From Rostratula benghalensis (taxonomy: Eukaryota > Chordata > Aves > Charadriiformes > Rostratulidae): a stretch of 64,000 nucleotides of DNA. This document shows positions 59,201 through 64,000 of this stretch, in pieces. Positions within the stretch are counted from its first letter, which is position 1, and each line of letters opens with the position of its first letter. A program made the position numbers and the translations under genes. The stretch covers positions 1,108,341 to 1,172,340 of the forward strand of contig VXAI01000088.1 of NCBI GenBank assembly GCA_013399305.1, read 5' to 3'. Under the pieces are notes generated by a model that saw only the letters and a list, made by a program, of their open reading frames with translations, was not told the origin of the DNA and made no database searches.

Positions 59201-60837
59201 TGGAGTGCGCTCTCTTCCTGAGCCAGAAGCAGATCTGGGTTGCACCTCTTGTCTCCCTCATCAAGCCTTTGTAAAACCTTCTGCTTCTGCCCAACGGGCT
59301 GCTGACAATACAGCGGTGGTCTGTCTGCTTCTGCCAGCTCTGTTCTTCCCTTAAGAGGCGAAGCCGGGTGTTAAGTGATGTGAAAGGTCTTAATGTGATG
59401 ACTCACTCCACATGGAGATATGGTGTCATAATTTAAGCTTGCTTCTTCCCCCCAGATCACAGCTGTATCAGAAGTGCTTCTTGAACAGTGGAGATAGACT
59501 GCTGTTTTTAATTATGATACTGTCTTTAGTCATAGGCGCAGGCTACTTTAAACTTCACCTTTTCAGGTTTTTGGGTGCATGGCCTTGCAGTCATGCTGAT
59601 TTCCTTTCACTGCAGGTCTGAGTATGTGTTTGTGATTTGGTACTTCCCAGGTTCTGATTGTGAAACTCCCTTTCACTAATTTTTGTGTAATAATAGTAGA
59701 ATGCCTTCCTAATAATTTTAGGAAGGAAAGGGTTGGAAAGTCTCTAATACTACAATCAGGAGGGTGGGGAGCTGCTGATTTCAGAGGGGTGCTGGCAGGA
59801 GCTCTCATGGTGGCCATACACGGTCACATACTGGTTATTGATGATATCTAATCCATTTAAACCAGAATTTAAAATAAATAATAGTGGAGAAGAGACAAAA
59901 GGAATAATGGTGGAAGGAGACTCATATAAACAACTTCCTTTATAATCAATTTGCATTATTACACTTCAGCTGAACAACAGATATAGTCCAGGTTTTTTCT
60001 GAATACAGAAACCAGACGGTTTTTAAAGCAAAACATTAATCGCACTTATTTACTTCCACAGTGACAGTGCACATTCAAACAATGCATCTTTGTTTTCTTT
60101 TTCAAAGATTTATTGAAGTAGACAACTGTTAGTGATTCTCGGGAGACATTCAGGGAGTCAGATTCAGAGTCCAAACTTGGTGAGGAAACCAGAGCTCTGT
60201 TCTGACAGTCCCCTGAGAACAGGGAGGGATCACACAGGAGCAGTGCTGGTGAGGCAAGGAAAGGTAGGGGCAATTCAAGATGTAAGTAAATAAGTGTGTA
60301 TTGTTTTGGGAGACCTTTCTGAAACTCAACATAGCTTCTTGGTTTGTGACCCAACACACGGTTACTTCGTGGTATCTTTATATGTCTTTGAAATATACCT
60401 GATTCACTTTCTATTAGGCAGCACAGGTGTCTATTATATGAATTGTATTTCTCCTAAGATGTTTTTGATTGTTTTGTTTGGTTTGTTGGGGATTTTTTGT
60501 TTGCTTTTTAATTTTGGAGAAAAAGGTTGATACACTCACTCTTACCATCAAGAACACTTAACTGTTTGATTAATTCATTATGTCTAGACTAGAAATCTGG
60601 TCATCTGGCAGTCTATTTTAAATTCTTGACTGTGTTTTGAGGACCCAACACTGGCAACAGCTGTGAAGGAATGAGAGGACTGGGAATGAGGTAGAAGGAT
60701 GTATAAACAAGCTTTTCATGTTAGGAGGCTGCAAGCAAAGTTTACCTAGGCACATGGGACTATTCTTTCAACAATTCAGCTGTTGCTGAGAATTACTCAT
60801 ATTTTTCTGATGTCTGCCTTTGGGGACAAACCTCTTT
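59201..60837. other. No gene seen
   Basis: The frames are at most 103 codons and unrecognised. T/G-rich low-complexity DNA lies at about 60465-60515. Confidence 0.55.
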
Positions 60838-60876
60838 TCTCCTCTCTTTCTCCCTTCCTTCCCCCTCCTGTTTCAG
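60838..60876 (+). other. Strong splice-acceptor-like pyrimidine tract ending in TTTCAG
   Basis: About 33 bases of nearly pure C/T are followed by GTTTCAG, a textbook vertebrate 3' splice-site shape. The downstream frame starting at 60878 is open for 13 codons, reads CGRNGCCASCNVC and stops at 60917-60919, so a coding terminal exon would be very short. A non-coding RNA exon or a chance pyrimidine tract is equally possible. Confidence 0.25.
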
Positions 60877-61261
60877 ATGTGGAAGGAATGGCTGTTGTGC
60901 CTCCTGTAATGTGTGTTAGTCTGCTGAGCCCAATGTGAAGGACTAATTTTTCAGGCCAGACAGATATGGATAGTTTTGGTGACGTGGGTGCTGTTAAATT
61001 CCCAGAAATACTGCTGCAGTGCTCTAATCAGCTTAAGAAATATGCAGGGGGAGGAGTAGGTAAAGTGGCAGGACTAGATTCATCTCCATGGCAATACGCT
61101 GATATTTTCTGCCTGCACATGTGTAATTTTGTCAATTTGTGTTTGAATAGATTACTAAGGCTACTTCTTCATATTTAAGAAGGAAAAAAAAACAACCCCA
61201 CAATGTGAATTAATCTGTGAAAGGTTTGTTGAGTGATTGAACAATTGTGCTGGGTGGGTAC

Positions 61262-61286
61262 TTTTTTGTTGTTGCTGTTGTTGTTA
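61262..61286. repeat. Short T/(GTT)n simple repeat
   Basis: T6 is followed by GTT units with one GCT interruption, similar in form to the tract at 18501-18519. Confidence 0.75.
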
Positions 61287-61740
61287 TTCCACTTAAAAAT
61301 CTTGCTCCTAGGCTGTAGAACCTGCACTGGGGTAAATAATGTTACTGAAAAAATTACTATTTAAAACAAGCATGGTGGGTGGCAAAAGCTAGATGTTAAA
61401 ACCTGACCAGGAAACTGTATGCATTTGTTGTGCAAATGGACTTGGCTTCAGTTAGGCTAGAAAAAGTTTGGCTTTACCAAGTAATTTTCAGAATGAGATG
61501 TCTTTAGGGAATAGTAAATTCCACTTTTCTTTCAGTGTTACTTTTCTAGGAAACGTGCTTTTATTCTATAGCAGGAGCTCTGCTGAGCACCTCCCATGAA
61601 GCTAGGAACTGACTTCAGTAAAAAAGCATAATGACTACGTGTCAGATAAGACAGTGATGAACTGTGCTTCTTCAAAGAGTGAGAAGGAAACTTGCTTTCC
61701 TTCCGTTGACATCAGAAGCAAATCCATAGCCCACAGGACA

Positions 61741-61767
61741 TTTGAAAGTGGATTTTCTACTTTCAAA
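61741..61767. repeat. 9-bp perfect inverted repeat
   Basis: TTTGAAAGT (61741-61749) and ACTTTCAAA (61759-61767) are exact reverse complements separated by 9 bases. The pairing does not extend outward. One or more repeats of this size are expected by chance in 64 kb. Confidence 0.7.
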
Positions 61768-64000
61768 GAAGGATATTACTTCTAATACAATAATTGCCTC
61801 TGGCTAGTTTTCTTTGAATTCCTTTCTAATTTTTTTGTTAGACAAGTTAATTATTTCGTCATTTAAATCATAATGTGGTAACAATCTGCTCCATAACACG
61901 CAAAACCTTTATGGTAATGTACATGTATATAAGTATAAATGTGAACAACATTATTTTTCTTCCTTTTCTGATAAACATGGTCCACTCCATGGGCTAAAGT
62001 TTGCATCAGATAAATGGCTTGTTTAGAAATCTCACAGGTCTGATGGTCTGATGCAAGAATATGGTTTTACATATTCTTTAAAAAAACCCAAAACCTTAAG
62101 TTCATTTTAGATGCCCATTGTCATTAGGACAAAGCACATACAAAATGCTAATAAGAACACTAGGGGCCCTAAGGCAACATCAAAATACTGCAATAATCAA
62201 TTATAACAATGTATTATAAAAAAGACCTTATTCAGTGTAACTTTGTTACAAATGTGCATTACCTGGAAATCATAAAAAAAAAAATATTAAACTTCAGACA
62301 ATTTTCTGTAGAAAAATATTGAAAGTAAATTGAGTATTCAAAATATTTTAAATTTGAATCTTTTCTTTTTTAAAAAATATATGGAAATAAAAGCAGCTAA
62401 TGGTATTTGATACATTCTTCATTATAACTGGTGATGCTTAAAGAAAGGACTTCAAATACATTCTCTTTTCATACAGCAGAGTATTTAAAGTCTAGTGTTA
62501 ATAATGAATTTCATAGCTTTGAAATTCTTGCAAGTCACGGTGAAATGAGTGATAGAGCCTACTGCTAGGATTTAAACCCTAGAAATATTTAGCTTTATTT
62601 TTTCCTTTAAGCACATGCAAAGAGGAGCTACTTTCACTCCTTTCTATATTAGTCCCAGTAAAATTTTAGGGCTTTGTGTTCTGATATTGTGAGCTGTTTG
62701 GAGTTAGGCCTGGTTAATATTTACCTGATCTAGAGGGCTTTTTTCATGGTTATTAAATGTTAGAGCTTGGGTCCTATGGCATATATTTAACTTGAAGAGA
62801 TTTCCTTTATCTCAGGAACCTGACAGTGGAAATTTAAGTCACTCTGGCCATAATAAGGAATTGTATCATCCAGCTACACTGCTAATGTTTATGGTCCCTG
62901 TTTTTCATTCATGACAATGCCTGCTTAATCACAGCTGGGTGGTACCACCTAAATTCCCAGTTTTAGCTTGACATATAGTATGCTTGAAGTCAGAAGGTCC
63001 TGAGGAGGTATTCAACGTTTTGGTATCAGAATGAAGTTTCAGTGTTTTACCTGGAAAAGAAGAGGGCTGCATTCTGGCCCTGTTCTGGCCTTCACAGTAT
63101 GCAATTATGCATTGTGCTGTGCTGTATTTGGAATAAACAGACATAGTTCTGTGTATAATCATCTAGATGCCATTCTTATATGCCTGTTGCTTGCATAACA
63201 CTGCGACCTGCTTGCTGGGGTTTTTTTTCAGGTATTTTCAATCTGATAATAAAGGTTGATACAGATGTTAAAATACAAGACTGCTGTGCAATAATGTTGG
63301 TTCCACTATATTAACTGGTGTAGCCCTCTTCAGAGGTAGGAATTTCAACCCATGTCACTGACACCCTGGAAAAAATGCCCAATTGAAGGCAACATGAAGG
63401 TGAGCTTTGGAGAAAACTTTTTTTTGGTGATAATTGAGTCCAAAGGCAAATTGTGGAAATCACTGTCAAAGAATATGATGTGGGTCAAAATCCTCAATGT
63501 TTTTAAAAGTATTAGATAAATTTGTAAAGGATAAGTCTTTTGGTGATTGTTACTACACGGGATGGTCCAAATCTTACTTCCAGCTCAGTGTGGCTCAGAA
63601 ATGTCAATGGGTATGAGATGGGCTGTGTGATGCTCCTCCAGGTTCAAATCTCCTCCCTGAACCATCTATCCCTGTCTACAGCTGTGTGTTGGCTTTGCAC
63701 TCCTTGGATCTTTGGCCAAACTGAGCATGGCTGCTCTTACATTTTTTACCCTATCTGTGTTGTTTTGTCTCTGATGATTTGCATTTTTTCTTCCCCTGTT
63801 AAAATTAGTTCATCCTATTGTCAGATATCTTGGAGAGAGGAGAGGGAATACACTCCAGCAGTCTTATTGACTAGGAAGAGCATTAGTTTGCAGATGGTTA
63901 TTGATTTCCATCTGACTTCTCATGGTACCAATTTAGTAAGACATACTTTCATTTTCAATTTTATAGGCACAAATTTAAGAGGAAATATTCTTTTTTTTTT

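Larger units (their letters stand above)
60920..64000. other. No gene seen; AT-rich DNA to the right edge
   Basis: The stretch contains the (GTT)n tract (61262-61286), a 9-bp perfect inverted repeat (61741-61767), A/C-rich tracts (about 61182-61200 and 62079-62095), a very AT-rich patch (about 62200-62400) and T10 at the window end. The frames are at most 77 codons. Confidence 0.55.

Noticed and set aside
63641..63653. B-box-like GGTTCAAATCTCC with TGGCTCAG upstream
   Set aside because: The T stem does not pair and no acceptor or anticodon stem is found, so it is neither a tRNA nor a clear tRNA-derived SINE.
1..64000. Endogenous retrovirus or other integrated viral sequence
   Set aside because: No LTR pair, primer-binding site, or gag/pol/env-like frame was recognised on either strand.

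Overview
The window looks like AT-rich, non-coding nuclear DNA from a bird. The main evidence is three 5'-truncated CR1 LINE 3' ends (about 6465-6654, 17366-17746 and 20419-20731). Each carries the usual CR1 3' text (gatgatctttaaggtccctt-like) and ends in the imperfect ATTCTRTG octamer tail typical of avian CR1. A fourth, much older CR1 relic in the opposite orientation lies at about 24491-24940. Genes are sparse, simple repeats are short, and two sized assembly gaps (22880-23012 and 37736-37988) fall inside pyrimidine-rich tetranucleotide arrays. Nothing prokaryotic is present: no operons, ribosome binding sites, CRISPR arrays or insertion sequences.

Layout. The left 110 bases are GC- and CpG-rich, like the edge of a CpG island or a GC-rich exon whose main part lies outside the window. 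A strong G-quadruplex motif follows at 216-246. From there to about 17 kb the DNA is unique-looking, with T-rich and A-rich tracts, one CR1 fragment, a GATA-type palindrome at 5613-5629 and two GC-richer islands (about 8640-9010 and 13900-14690) that hold the longest chance-length reading frames. The 17-25 kb part holds the other CR1 copies and the first gapped microsatellite. The second gapped microsatellite sits at 37.6-38.1 kb. The remaining sequence to 64 kb is AT-rich and featureless apart from a 28-bp-period duplication (49959-50005), a poly(A) tract (54794-54822), an extended hairpin (55420-55462), a purine-biased block (58580-59200) and a splice-acceptor-like tract (60838-60876).

Genes. 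I could not support a protein-coding gene, a tRNA, an rRNA or a known small RNA. The reading frames of 60-200 codons show no domain, no recognisable family and no convincing splice-site pair, and their lengths are about what chance gives in 64 kb. The best reading is intergenic DNA or a long intron of a macrochromosome-like AT-rich region. No new multi-gene system is visible. The items most worth checking are the hairpin at 55420-55462, the left-edge CpG/G4/open-frame region, and a few blocks that read like conserved non-coding elements but need an alignment to confirm.
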